From assembly GCA_030057655.1 (NCBI GenBank), contig JASGUQ010000023.1, forward strand, positions 62,001 to 126,000: 64,000 nucleotides of DNA, read 5' to 3'. Numbering within the stretch: position 1 is the stretch's first letter; every line of letters starts with the position of its first letter. The notes below the pieces were generated by a model that did no database searches, was not told the origin of the DNA, and worked only from the letters and a program-made list of their open reading frames with translations. Positions 54,792-62,487 of this stretch are shown here, piece by piece. The stretch is from Bacillota bacterium (GTDB taxonomy: Bacteria; Bacillota; Clostridia; Christensenellales; Aristaeellaceae). The position numbers and the translations under genes are program-made.

Positions 54792-56180
54792 TCAGGCCTT
54801 GTCCGCCAGCAGATGGAGGGCGGCGACAGCCTGGGAAACCGTGCTGACATGGATCAGTTTCATTCCCTTGGGCACCTGGATCTTGCCGGAGCGCGACTTG
54901 GGGCAGATGACCTGCTCAAAGCCCAGGCGCGCGCATTCCGCAAGGCGGCGCTCCAAAAACGGGATGGGGCGCACTTCGCCCAGCAAGCCCACCTCGCCCA
55001 TGGCCGCCACGTCCTGGGGCAGGGAACGGTCCGACAGGGAGGACGCCACCGCCAGGCAGACCGCGAGGTCCGCCGCCGGCTCATTGAGGCTGAGCCCGCC
55101 GGCCACATTGATGTACACGTCCTGGTTGTACAGCCTGAGCCCGGCACGCTTTTCCAGGACGGCCAGAAGGAGAGCGACACGCCCCTGATCCATGCCGTTG
55201 ACGGTGCGCTTGGGAGAGGGATAAAAGCTCTGCGCCGCCAAGGCTTGCAGGTCCACCAGCATCGGACGGCTGCCCTCCATGCCGCAGAACACCACGGAAC
55301 CTGAGATGCCTGCCGCCCGGTCGCGCAAAAGGGTCTCTGACGCGTTTTCCACCATGCGCATGCCCTCGCCCGTCATTTCAAACAGGCCCAGTTCGTTCAC
55401 GGAACCGTAGCGGTTCTTGTTGGCGCGCAGCAGACGGTATTCCCTTTGGTGATCGCCTTCAAAGTAGAGCACCACATCCACCATGTGCTCCAGCACCCGG
55501 GGGCCCGCGATGGAGCCGTCCTTGGTGACATGGCCGACCAGGAAAATGGCGCAGCCGGAGGTCTTGGCGTAGCGCATCAAGACTGCAGCGCTCTCCCTCA
55601 CCTGGCTGACAGAACCGGGGGCGGAAGCCATGTCCGGGCGGTACATGGTCTGGATGGAGTCCACCACCACAAAGTCAGGGGAAAGCGCGTTGAGTTTTTC
55701 TTCCACAGCGTCCATGGCGTTTTCAGCCAGGATCAGTACCTTGTCCTTCCCCGCTCCAAGGCGATCCGCGCGCAGTTTGATCTGCCGCGCACTTTCCTCG
55801 CCTGTGATGTAGAGCACCCGCTTACTTAAACGCGCGAGGTTCGCGCAAACTTGCAAAAGCAGGGTGCTTTTTCCAACACCCGGTTCACCGCCGATGAGCA
55901 GCAGGGAACCCTCCACCACGCCGCCGCCCAAGACCCTGTCAAACTCCAGAATGCCGGTCGTCTGATGCAGCGTGAGGTCTGCGGAAATGTCCTTGAGCGT
56001 CTGCGCCTCAGCGCCCGTGCCTCCCGGCCTTTTGTTGGTTGTCTTTTGTTCGGGCAGGGCGGTTTCAGGCGCCTCCACCAGGGTGTTCCAGGCCTCGCAG
56101 CCCGGGCATTTGCCAAACCAGCGGGGCGTTTCAAAACCGCAGTCAGAGCAGACAAAGAGCATCTTTTTTTTAGCAGCCAA
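54792..56180 (-). CDS. radA: DNA repair protein RadA
   Basis: A 462-residue RadA. I set the start at a TTG (MAAKKKMLFVCSDCG) with AAAGGA 6 bases upstream; the open frame continues upstream across the divergent thiN gene and is not used. Features in order: C4 zinc finger (CSDCG and CPGC), Walker A GGEPGVGKST, the RadA motif as KNRYG (usually KNRFG), and a C-terminal Lon-like domain. It processes recombination intermediates by driving branch migration. It faces thiN across a short divergent promoter region. Confidence 0.95.
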   Translation of the reverse strand: MAAKKKMLFVCSDCGFETPRWFGKCPGCEAWNTLVEAPETALPEQKTTNKRPGGTGAEAQTLKDISADLTLHQTTGILEFDRVLGGGVVEGSLLLIGGEPGVGKSTLLLQVCANLARLSKRVLYITGEESARQIKLRADRLGAGKDKVLILAENAMDAVEEKLNALSPDFVVVDSIQTMYRPDMASAPGSVSQVRESAAVLMRYAKTSGCAIFLVGHVTKDGSIAGPRVLEHMVDVVLYFEGDHQREYRLLRANKNRYGSVNELGLFEMTGEGMRMVENASETLLRDRAAGISGSVVFCGMEGSRPMLVDLQALAAQSFYPSPKRTVNGMDQGRVALLLAVLEKRAGLRLYNQDVYINVAGGLSLNEPAADLAVCLAVASSLSDRSLPQDVAAMGEVGLLGEVRPIPFLERRLAECARLGFEQVICPKSRSGKIQVPKGMKLIHVSTVSQAVAALHLLADKA

Positions 56181-56194
56181 AGCGGTATCCTTTC

Positions 56195-56223
56195 TTGTGA
56201 AGCGGCGCGCGGCAAGGTATACT
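56195..56223 (+). promoter_or_regulatory. Sigma-A promoter of thiN
   Basis: TTGTGA (56195-56200), 17-base spacer, TATACT (56218-56223), 17 bases before the thiN start codon, so the leader is very short. Confidence 0.75.
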
Positions 56224-56240
56224 GGTGTGAAGGAGGGAAC

Positions 56241-56867
56241 ATGAGAAAAGGCATCGCGTACATTGTCGGCGCCGGGGATTTTGACAAAAGGGGCTTTGCC
56301 CCAATGCAGGATGACCTGGTCATCGCGGCGGACGGCGGCTATGACAGCCTCGCCCGGCATCATTTGCGTGTGGATTTGCTTTTGGGCGACCTGGACTCCA
56401 TCGCGCAAGTCCCTTCCGGCATTGCCAGGCTGCGCTTTCCCCCCAAAAAGGATCTGACCGACATGGCGATCGGCATCCAAATGGCCAAAGGCAGGGGATA
56501 CCGCCGGTTTTTGCTGTACGGGGCGCTTGGCAAACGCCTGGACCATACGCTGGCCAACCTGCAACTGTTGTCCGGCCTGGCAAAAGACGAGTATCAGGCC
56601 AAGATCATGTCAGGGAACCTGATCGTCCATGCGCTTTCAGACAGCTGTCTTTTCCTGCCGCCGGTCAAAAAAGGTTCTCTGATCTCTGTCTTTTGCTGGG
56701 GCGACAGGGCGGAAGGAGTCACTTTAAAGGGCTTGAAGTATCCCTTAGAAAACGCTGTTTTAACAGCACACGAGCCGCTGGGCATCAGCAATGAAGGCAG
56801 GGGGACGCCGGCAAAAATCAGCGTCAGGCAGGGCGTTCTGCTTGTTTTTCAATACCTTCAGGTGTAG
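56241..56867 (+). CDS. thiN: Thiamine pyrophosphokinase
   Basis: A 208-residue enzyme that makes thiamine diphosphate from thiamine and ATP. The start MRKGIAYIVGAGDF lies behind AAGGAGGG; the long frame upstream overlaps radA and is not real. Family motifs: VIAADGGYDSL, LLGDLDSI, the TDM acid pair, and LGKRLDHTLANLQLL. The length matches ThiN. Its last 10 bases overlap the convergent sugar kinase gene. Confidence 0.93.
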   Translation: MRKGIAYIVGAGDFDKRGFAPMQDDLVIAADGGYDSLARHHLRVDLLLGDLDSIAQVPSGIARLRFPPKKDLTDMAIGIQMAKGRGYRRFLLYGALGKRLDHTLANLQLLSGLAKDEYQAKIMSGNLIVHALSDSCLFLPPVKKGSLISVFCWGDRAEGVTLKGLKYPLENAVLTAHEPLGISNEGRGTPAKISVRQGVLLVFQYLQV

Positions 56868-57970
56868 CGGGTCATGTAGCGCTGCACCATCTCCTGCAGC
56901 TGATCCTCCTTCTCTTCCACGTTTTTCAAAAGCGCGATCTGCGCCCTGGTCCGGATCAGGTTGTGGTTGGGAGAGTTGACCTTGAAATACAGATCCCCAT
57001 CCAGATAATCCGTCAGGAAGCGCATGGCCAATTCCCCGGTCAAAACCTTGATGCCAAGGGGCAGGCGGATCAATTCCTCATCAGAGAGGATGCCAGCCGT
57101 TTCCTGGATAAACCCGCGTGTAAAAGCGCGGGTTTTTTCCATGTCCAGTTTGATGATGCTGGTGTCTTCCTCATCCTCGCGGGCGGTGGAGGCGCCAAAG
57201 CGGATCGCGTCGCCATAGTCATACAGGGAGGAGCCGGGCATGACGGTGTCCAGATCGATGACGGCCAGGGCCTTGAATGTCTTGTCGTCCAGGAGGACGT
57301 TGTTGGACTTGGTGTCGTTGTGCGTCACGCGCAGCGGGATGATCTGCTTGTCAAGGAGACGGACGATCTCCCCCAGCATCCGGCGATGATCAAACATGAA
57401 CTCGATCTCTTCCTCCACTTCCTTCACGCGCCCGGCCTTGTCCTCGTCCACCGCGCGGACAAAGGCGTAAAAACGCTTGGTGGTGTTGTGGAAGTTGGGG
57501 ATGGTTTCAGCGAGCATGTGCGCAGGGAAATCCACCAGGTCGCGCTGGAAGGAGCCAAAGGCGCGGCCGACCTCCTCCATCTGCTCAGGGCGGGACACCA
57601 CATCCAGCGCCACAGCATGGGTGATGTAGGTGTAGGCGCGCCAGACGCCGTACTTGCGGTCCTGGTACATGATTTCCCCGTCCACCGTGCGCACCAGTTC
57701 CAGAACATGGCGCTCCGCGTTGTCCATGCGCTTGAGCAGGTTTTTCTTCAGGTGCTCGGTCACCAGCGCGATGTTCTGCATAACGCCGTGGGGATCGCGG
57801 AACACATAGGTGTTGATGCGCTGCAGGATATACATGGCAGTTTTTTTGCCGTCCTGGTATTCCAGCGCATAGGTCTCATTGATGTTGCCGGAGGTCAGTT
57901 CGCGGGAGGATACATACTTGCCCTGAAAGCGGAACTTCGGCAGGATGTTTTTAATATCGTTATAAGCCAT
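56858..57970 (-). CDS. N-acetylhexosamine 1-kinase-like phosphotransferase
   Basis: A 370-residue kinase of the aminoglycoside phosphotransferase fold. I use the ATG with AAAGGG 7 bases upstream (MAYNDIKNILPKF). The catalytic loop VTHNDTKSNNVLLDD and metal-binding IDLDTVMPGSSLYDYGDAIR match the N-acetylhexosamine 1-kinase (NahK) group of bifidobacteria, which phosphorylates GlcNAc or GalNAc at C1. The companion phosphorylase and epimerase genes of that pathway are not here, so the substrate is only indicated. It is convergent with thiN. Confidence 0.82.
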   Translation of the reverse strand: MAYNDIKNILPKFRFQGKYVSSRELTSGNINETYALEYQDGKKTAMYILQRINTYVFRDPHGVMQNIALVTEHLKKNLLKRMDNAERHVLELVRTVDGEIMYQDRKYGVWRAYTYITHAVALDVVSRPEQMEEVGRAFGSFQRDLVDFPAHMLAETIPNFHNTTKRFYAFVRAVDEDKAGRVKEVEEEIEFMFDHRRMLGEIVRLLDKQIIPLRVTHNDTKSNNVLLDDKTFKALAVIDLDTVMPGSSLYDYGDAIRFGASTAREDEEDTSIIKLDMEKTRAFTRGFIQETAGILSDEELIRLPLGIKVLTGELAMRFLTDYLDGDLYFKVNSPNHNLIRTRAQIALLKNVEEKEDQLQEMVQRYMTRYT

Positions 57971-58084
57971 TTTCGACCCTTTCATTTTCTGTATTGCCTG
58001 CTTATTTTAACGGTTGAATAAAGCAGTGTCAATCAAAGGAAAACCTCCGACAAAAAGCCGCTTTAAAGCTTGTTGTCAGATTTC

Positions 58085-58113
58085 TTGACTGATCGCGTCA
58101 TTCCCTTTATGAT
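58085..58113 (+). promoter_or_regulatory. Sigma-A promoter of tRNA-Ser
   Basis: TTGACT (58085-58090), 17-base spacer, TATGAT (58108-58113), about 25 bases before the tRNA. Confidence 0.85.
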
Positions 58114-58137
58114 ATCAGAGGAATCAGTGATTCCTGT

Positions 58138-58226
58138 GCAGAGGTATCGAAGCGGTCATAACGGGGCTGACTCGAAATCAGTTTGGCTGAAAGGCCACGT
58201 GGGTTCGAATCCCACCCTCTGCGCCA
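58138..58226 (+). tRNA. tRNA-Ser (anticodon CGA)
   Basis: An 89-base class II tRNA with encoded CCA. Acceptor GCAGAGG pairs with CCTCTGC, discriminator G, then CCA at 58224-58226. The anticodon arm is GCTGA-CTCGAAA-TCAGT, giving anticodon CGA, which reads UCG. The long variable arm TTTGGCTGAAAGGCCAC and GTTCGAAT T-loop fit tRNA-Ser. It has its own promoter and terminator. Confidence 0.95.
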
Positions 58227-58233
58227 ACCAAAT

Positions 58234-58270
58234 AAGGCAGTAGTTTTTATAGAAAGTCTACTGCCTTTTT
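58234..58270 (+). terminator. Terminator of tRNA-Ser
   Basis: AAGGCAGTAG (58234-58243) pairs with CTACTGCCTT (58258-58267), followed by TTT. Confidence 0.9.
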
Positions 58271-58650
58271 ATTTTGCTCCAGCCCTGTAAGCAGCAAAGT
58301 TTTTGCTTTTATTGGGCAGGAACCATGTAAACAACAAAAGAAAAGTTTACTATTTGATCTTAGGTTTATTTTGTACCTTTTATGGTAATCACAAGAGCGT
58401 GTTTTTATACGCCATGCTATAATCAAGCAAAAGGAGGACTAGTTTTGAACTGGAAATATATACATTGTTGAGTAGATAAGATAAATGTATTTAACTTGTT
58501 GATATGACAAAAGGAAAATTGTAGGCATCCGCAGAATATTGCGCTGATTCTACGCTGTTTTTTCCGAAAATGACATCTTTTATGGTATTTTTTCTTGTTT
58601 TGTTGTAAAATTAAACCGATGGATAGAATTAAGCTTATTGGAGGAATACA
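58271..58650. other. 380-base AT-rich region between tRNA-Ser and the DtxR-type gene
   Basis: There is no recognisable gene. An extended -10 (TGC-TATAAT, 58418-58423) is followed by a perfect ribosome site AAAAGGAGG near 58429-58437 and a TTG-initiated frame of only eight codons (58445-58471), possibly a leader peptide or the remains of a gene. The base composition is clearly more AT-rich than to the left. Confidence 0.5.
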
Positions 58651-59040
58651 ATGCAGATAAACGAATCTCAAGAAAATTACCTGGAAAGAATTCTCTTTTT
58701 AAAAAAGAAAAAAGGGTATGCAAGATCCGTTGATATCGCAAACGCGTTGGGGGTTACCAAACCTTCCGTCAGCTATGCCATGAAACAATTGCGCAAGGGC
58801 GGATACATCACAATGGATGATGAAAATTTTATTCACCTAACCGATGAAGGGGAGGAAATTGCACGGGTCATGGTGGAGCGCCACATGACCTTGGCAAATA
58901 TCTTCATACAGCTTGGTGTTGATGAGGACACGGCCTATGAAGATGCCTGCAGAATTGAACACGATATCAGCGAGCAAACCTTTGAAGCGCTCAGGAAATT
59001 TGCCTGCGCCCATCTGCCGTCAACTTGTGAAGAAAAATAA
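58651..59040 (+). CDS. DtxR/MntR family metal-dependent repressor
   Basis: A 129-residue regulator with a winged helix (YARSVDIANALGVTKPSVSYAMKQL) and a short dimerisation/metal domain; the SH3 domain of DtxR is absent, as in MntR. Candidate metal ligands are Glu12, His78, Cys100, Glu103 and His104. Having Cys where MntR has Glu leans to ferrous iron sensing, as in DtxR/IdeR. It starts behind TTGGAGG. It precedes a DUF3793-flavodoxin unit that bears two DtxR-like boxes and is close to feoB, so it probably controls them. Confidence 0.88.
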   Translation: MQINESQENYLERILFLKKKKGYARSVDIANALGVTKPSVSYAMKQLRKGGYITMDDENFIHLTDEGEEIARVMVERHMTLANIFIQLGVDEDTAYEDACRIEHDISEQTFEALRKFACAHLPSTCEEK

Positions 59041-59229
59041 TCATCGCTATTACTTTATATAAATTCTGCCCCGCCGTGCTTGCCATTAGGGCGAGTTATA
59101 ATCGGCGGGCTGCGCTTCCCTGTGCCCCTTTATCCGTCTAAATTTCTGCTCTTTTTTATGCCCTCTTTTCACTTTTTTAAACATTGTTTTCATAAATCAA
59201 GAAAAACTTACTATAAATAAAAAATAGAC

Positions 59230-59258
59230 TTGACAATCTCATAAAGTTAGAATATTCT
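59230..59258 (+). promoter_or_regulatory. Sigma-A promoter of DUF3793-flavodoxin
   Basis: TTGACA (59230-59235), 17-base spacer, TATTCT (59253-59258). The -10 lies inside the first DtxR-like palindrome. Confidence 0.85.
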
Positions 59259-59261
59259 AAC
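59246..59261. promoter_or_regulatory. DtxR-like operator, box 1
   Basis: GTTAGAATATTCTAAC is a perfect 16-base palindrome covering the -10. It has the TTAG-N6-CTAA skeleton of DtxR/IdeR boxes. Confidence 0.8.
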
Positions 59262-59267
59262 CCCATG

Positions 59268-59285
59268 AGTTAGTTGTTGCTAACT
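59268..59285. promoter_or_regulatory. DtxR-like operator, box 2
   Basis: AGTTAG-TTGTTG-CTAACT repeats the same TTAG-N6-CTAA skeleton 22 bases further on, just downstream of the expected start site. Confidence 0.75.
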
Positions 59286-59316
59286 TTTTGAGATTCATTT
59301 TATCTTGGAGGGCTGT

Positions 59317-59880
59317 ATGGGAGAATCCTTTGACGAACTTTTTGTGCGCCACACATCAGCAACCTTGCAAGGTTATAAAGCAGGCAGTCTTTTTTCCTAC
59401 CGTCCCCGCTGTGAAAAGGTATTTCAGAAAGCGTTGAAAGCATTGGACGAGGCGCTGAGCAAAAAAGATGTGCGAGTATGCGCGATTGATCGGAGCATCA
59501 GTTTTAAGCAAGTTTTAGTGTATCGGCCCCAAATGATAGACGCTATGCTGTCCGAGCCCAAGTTTCAATGCTTTCTATGTCAATTGGGTTACCCGGTTGA
59601 TCAGGGATCTGAAGCCAATATTGCCCATTTGTTAATGAAGATGGAAAAAAGCCAGGATTTTCCCCATGAGTTAGGTTTGTTTTTGGGTTACCCGCTTGAA
59701 GACGTCATGGGCTTTATCGCCAACAAAGGAAAGGATTATGCTTTTTGCGGGCTTTGGAAGGTATATGCGCAACCGCAGAAAGCGAAGGAGCGTTTTGAAC
59801 TGTTTCATAGATGCCGGGAACACTGCTTGGAATGCTTGCGGCAGGGGCAGAGTGTTTTGCAGCTCATTCAAGCTGCTTGA
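59317..59880 (+). CDS. DUF3793 family protein
   Basis: A 187-residue protein starting MGESFDELFVRH behind TTGGAGG. DUF3793 members are found in Clostridia next to flavodoxin and FeoB genes and have no known activity. Here it has several cysteines, with the FQCFLCQLGYP region and HRCREHCLECL at the C-terminus, which could bind metal or a cluster. It is the first gene after the two DtxR-like boxes and is followed 29 bases on by flavodoxin, so it belongs to the iron-limitation response. A role in haem or iron handling is a guess. Confidence 0.85.
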   Translation: MGESFDELFVRHTSATLQGYKAGSLFSYRPRCEKVFQKALKALDEALSKKDVRVCAIDRSISFKQVLVYRPQMIDAMLSEPKFQCFLCQLGYPVDQGSEANIAHLLMKMEKSQDFPHELGLFLGYPLEDVMGFIANKGKDYAFCGLWKVYAQPQKAKERFELFHRCREHCLECLRQGQSVLQLIQAA

Positions 59881-59909
59881 CATAAACAATATAAAAGGAG
59901 GGTTTATCT

Positions 59910-60323
59910 ATGTCCAAAACAGCTGTGGTTTATTGGAGCGGAACTGGCAATACGGAGGCCATGGCCGAAGAAATTGCCAAGGTCTGCAATGCGGATCTGT
60001 ACCATGCAAGCGACTTTAACGCAGAGTTAATGTCCAACTACCAGGCGGTGGCCTTCGGCTGCCCTTCCATGGGGGCTGAGGAATTGGAGGATGGCGAGTT
60101 CGCCCCCATGTTTGACAGCGTTAAAGGCAGCCTGTCCGGCAAAAGGATTGCGTTATTCGGCTCATACGATTGGGGGGATGGCGAATGGATGCGAATCTGG
60201 CAGGAGGAATGTGAAAACCTTGGCGCCCAATTGGTGGCGGATGGTTTGATTGTACATCTGACGCCAGACAGCGAAGGGCTTGCTGCCTGCCGGCAACTGG
60301 GAAAACTACTGGCCCCACAATAA
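59910..60323 (+). CDS. Flavodoxin
   Basis: A 137-residue short-chain flavodoxin. The FMN phosphate loop VVYWSGTGNTEAMA is at the N-terminus, and FGCPSMGAEELE and GSYDWGDGEW mark the two flavin-flanking loops, with the aromatic residues in place. Flavodoxin replaces ferredoxin when iron is scarce, which agrees with the DtxR-like control upstream. It starts behind AAAGGAGGG. The transcript ends at a strong hairpin. Confidence 0.95.
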   Translation: MSKTAVVYWSGTGNTEAMAEEIAKVCNADLYHASDFNAELMSNYQAVAFGCPSMGAEELEDGEFAPMFDSVKGSLSGKRIALFGSYDWGDGEWMRIWQEECENLGAQLVADGLIVHLTPDSEGLAACRQLGKLLAPQ

Positions 60324-60331
60324 ATTACTTC

Positions 60332-60366
60332 CCTGCGCCTTATTCTTAAGGCGCAGGTTTGTTTTT
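60332..60366 (+). terminator. Terminator after flavodoxin
   Basis: CCTGCGCCTTA (60332-60342) pairs with TAAGGCGCAGG (60347-60357), followed by TTTGTTTTT. Confidence 0.9.
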
Positions 60367-60391
60367 CATTAATAAAGCATTGAAAACTCGT

Positions 60392-61165
60392 TTATGCTTC
60401 AAGCCAGTATTTCCGGGACGCCTGGTTTGCCCTTCGGCCAAGCCACATGGGCAGTTCGCTCACCAGAAGAATCAATAAAATCATCACCAGCGCATAAGCG
60501 TATATATCCTGATATTCGTTAAAATAGCCGCTGCTGTGCACTGCTTTTCCCAAAGAGCTTCGGGTCTGCACCAAATATTCTGTGGATACCGTCAGCTTAA
60601 TTCCCATGCCTACAGCATTAACATAAGCCTGTTTCAAGTATCCTGCCATCAGGGGCAAATACACATGCACCAACACACTGAAATTAAAATTGCTGTTCAT
60701 GCGGTAGACATCAACCAGTTCCTGCTCAATCCGCTGGAAGCCTTCGCTGGTGGCTTCGCTGATAATGGGAATCAGCACCAGAGACGGCGCGATCACAGGC
60801 ACCCACTTGTATTGGGCCATGACCATGATAACAACAATCAAAACAATCATGGGAAGAGAACGCAGCATGATGATAAGCGGCTTAAACAGGTTGCGAACAA
60901 AGCTGCTCATCCCCTGCGCCAACCCCATAAGAATGCCAATGGCGGTGGATACCGCCATTGACACCAGCAAATGCTTGAGCGTTGTCCAAATTAACAGGTA
61001 TGTGCGCCCTGTGACGAGCAGCCGCAGAAAGGCCTTCACAATCTCCCATACACTGGGGAACACAATGGCATCACCTTTGATGTACCCAGCAGTTTGCAGC
61101 AGACAAGCAATCAGGATGATACCAAGGGAAAAAGCCAGAACCTCTTTTCCCTTACTTCGCGCCAT
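60392..61165 (-). CDS. ABC transporter permease (SsuC/TauC/ThiX type)
   Basis: A 257-residue permease with six spans. I start it at MARSKGKEVLAFSLG, which overlaps the end of the binding-protein gene. The coupling loop ATSEGFQRIEQELVDVYRMN fits the nitrate/sulfonate/taurine type of permease. No ATPase gene lies next to it: downstream is the convergent flavodoxin and upstream is the SBP. It must borrow an ATPase encoded elsewhere. The substrate is unknown, but position suggests metal- or cofactor-related uptake. Confidence 0.85.
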   Translation of the reverse strand: MARSKGKEVLAFSLGIILIACLLQTAGYIKGDAIVFPSVWEIVKAFLRLLVTGRTYLLIWTTLKHLLVSMAVSTAIGILMGLAQGMSSFVRNLFKPLIIMLRSLPMIVLIVVIMVMAQYKWVPVIAPSLVLIPIISEATSEGFQRIEQELVDVYRMNSNFNFSVLVHVYLPLMAGYLKQAYVNAVGMGIKLTVSTEYLVQTRSSLGKAVHSSGYFNEYQDIYAYALVMILLILLVSELPMWLGRRANQASRKYWLEA

Positions 61166-62072
61166 AGTAGAAGTCGTCCGCAGGGACAGCGCCGCCAAAC
61201 TGCTCCAGGTCGATGTTGGCAGTAATCTCAACCTGCTCACGGGCATCCAAGGCACTCATGTAACGGATGGTGCAGTTGGGGATGGCATTCATGCCCACCT
61301 TCTTGTTTGGCAGAATTTCCATGGCAGCTGCGGCCTCCGCAACAGCGGCCACATCACTAACGCACTTGCCGCAGGATTCTTCCACCAGCTTCAGATAGTT
61401 TTCAACCACCTCTGGATGGTTTTGAGCCGTTTCCGTCTTCACGAACAAACCTGCCTGGGTAAAGCCGTCATAACCGGTAGCAATCTTGTACAACTCGTTA
61501 ACAGAGTAGGAAGTGATTTTGTCGTTTTTCGTCCGGGCGGCCGTCAGCGCAGGCTCAGCCGTCAGCACAATGGCTTCTGCGTCAGACAGCAGCAGTTTCT
61601 GGGTATTTGAAGCCCCGGCAAGATATTCAACATTGGCGGGGACGATGCCATTTTCTGCCAGTACAAACTTAGTAATGGAAGAATTAATGGTCTTTTCTCC
61701 AAACATGGTGATCTCTGCCCCGTTAATGTCCTCCAAGGTGAAGTTTTCCCTTTGAGAAGCAATAAACAGATTGCCCCAGGCAACCACAGCCGCTAATTTG
61801 TAGGAAGACTTGCCAGCTTTGTAGAGTTTGGCGCCGGCATTCAGGGGGGCGATGATAAAATCAGCGGTTTCGTTGGCGAATTCAGCCGTGATGGTCTCAG
61901 CTGTCAAATAAGTATAGTTTTCAGGAGCCTGTACAGCCAGCGTTGCAAGCGCCAGCCCGGGAGCGCCGCTGGGCGAAGACACCTTCACCACATACTCATC
62001 AGCGCCTGCCACAGCAAACAGGCTGAGCAGCATTAAAATCGCTAAAAGCAGCGAATACAATCTTTTCATCAT
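61152..62072 (-). CDS. ABC transporter substrate-binding protein (NMT1/SsuA type)
   Basis: A 306-residue exported type II binding protein. The signal peptide MMKRLYSLLLAILMLLSLFA is cut near AGA-DE, with no lipobox cysteine. The core GAPGLALATLA and TADFIIAPLNAGAKLY fit the NMT1/SsuA group, which binds sulfonates, pyrimidine precursors, riboflavin-like or other small molecules. Two cysteines (ESCGKC) near residue 235 are unusual and might bind metal. The start overlaps nothing; the stop overlaps the permease start. Confidence 0.82.
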   Translation of the reverse strand: MMKRLYSLLLAILMLLSLFAVAGADEYVVKVSSPSGAPGLALATLAVQAPENYTYLTAETITAEFANETADFIIAPLNAGAKLYKAGKSSYKLAAVVAWGNLFIASQRENFTLEDINGAEITMFGEKTINSSITKFVLAENGIVPANVEYLAGASNTQKLLLSDAEAIVLTAEPALTAARTKNDKITSYSVNELYKIATGYDGFTQAGLFVKTETAQNHPEVVENYLKLVEESCGKCVSDVAAVAEAAAAMEILPNKKVGMNAIPNCTIRYMSALDAREQVEITANIDLEQFGGAVPADDFYYGAK

Positions 62073-62303
62073 AAATTCCTCACATTCACTTTATGTTGGT
62101 CAAGGTTTTCTAGCCTTAGGGGCGTGAAAGATGTTTTGTCAATCACGTTTTTTTGAGCAAGGCGACGCTGAATCCCATCAACCCTTGAAATCATTGTCAG
62201 GACAAAAGGCGTTCTTTCGTTTTAAATCATCAGCGTGTGAAGCGATGACAGCCCCGCTTTGCGGATTAATTCTCAGCGTCTTTCGCTGTTGGCAGCTTTG
62301 ACG

Positions 62304-62456
62304 CTATACGCGCTGATCACCGCCACACTTGTCTCCGCACTGGTTGGCATAAGGACATCCGATACAGGTTTCACTGCGTTTTTTCGCACGGACAAGATAC
62401 CGAATGATGGCCGCCACAATGGCAAGCATAATCAAAACAATCACGACGTTTTTCAT
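62304..62456 (-). CDS. FeoB-associated Cys-rich membrane protein
   Basis: A small gene of 50 codons. The protein has one N-terminal transmembrane helix (VVIVLIMLAIVAAII), then a basic stretch and four cysteines in the pattern CIGCPYANQCGDKC. This is the FeoB-associated Cys-rich family. The ATG has GGAG 9 bases upstream and lies 31 bases after the feoB stop. It is thought to replace FeoC as a partner of FeoB in Firmicutes; direct proof is limited. Confidence 0.9.
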   Translation of the reverse strand: MKNVVIVLIMLAIVAAIIRYLVRAKKRSETCIGCPYANQCGDKCGGDQRV

Positions 62457-62487
62457 AACCAAGGACTCCAGCAAAAAGATTTAGCTC

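Noticed and set aside
62073..62303. Possible DtxR-like box (CCTAAGGCTAG region) before the orphan SBP
   Set aside because: It lacks the TTAG-N6-CTAA symmetry of the two boxes at 59246 and 59268, and no matching promoter spacing was found.
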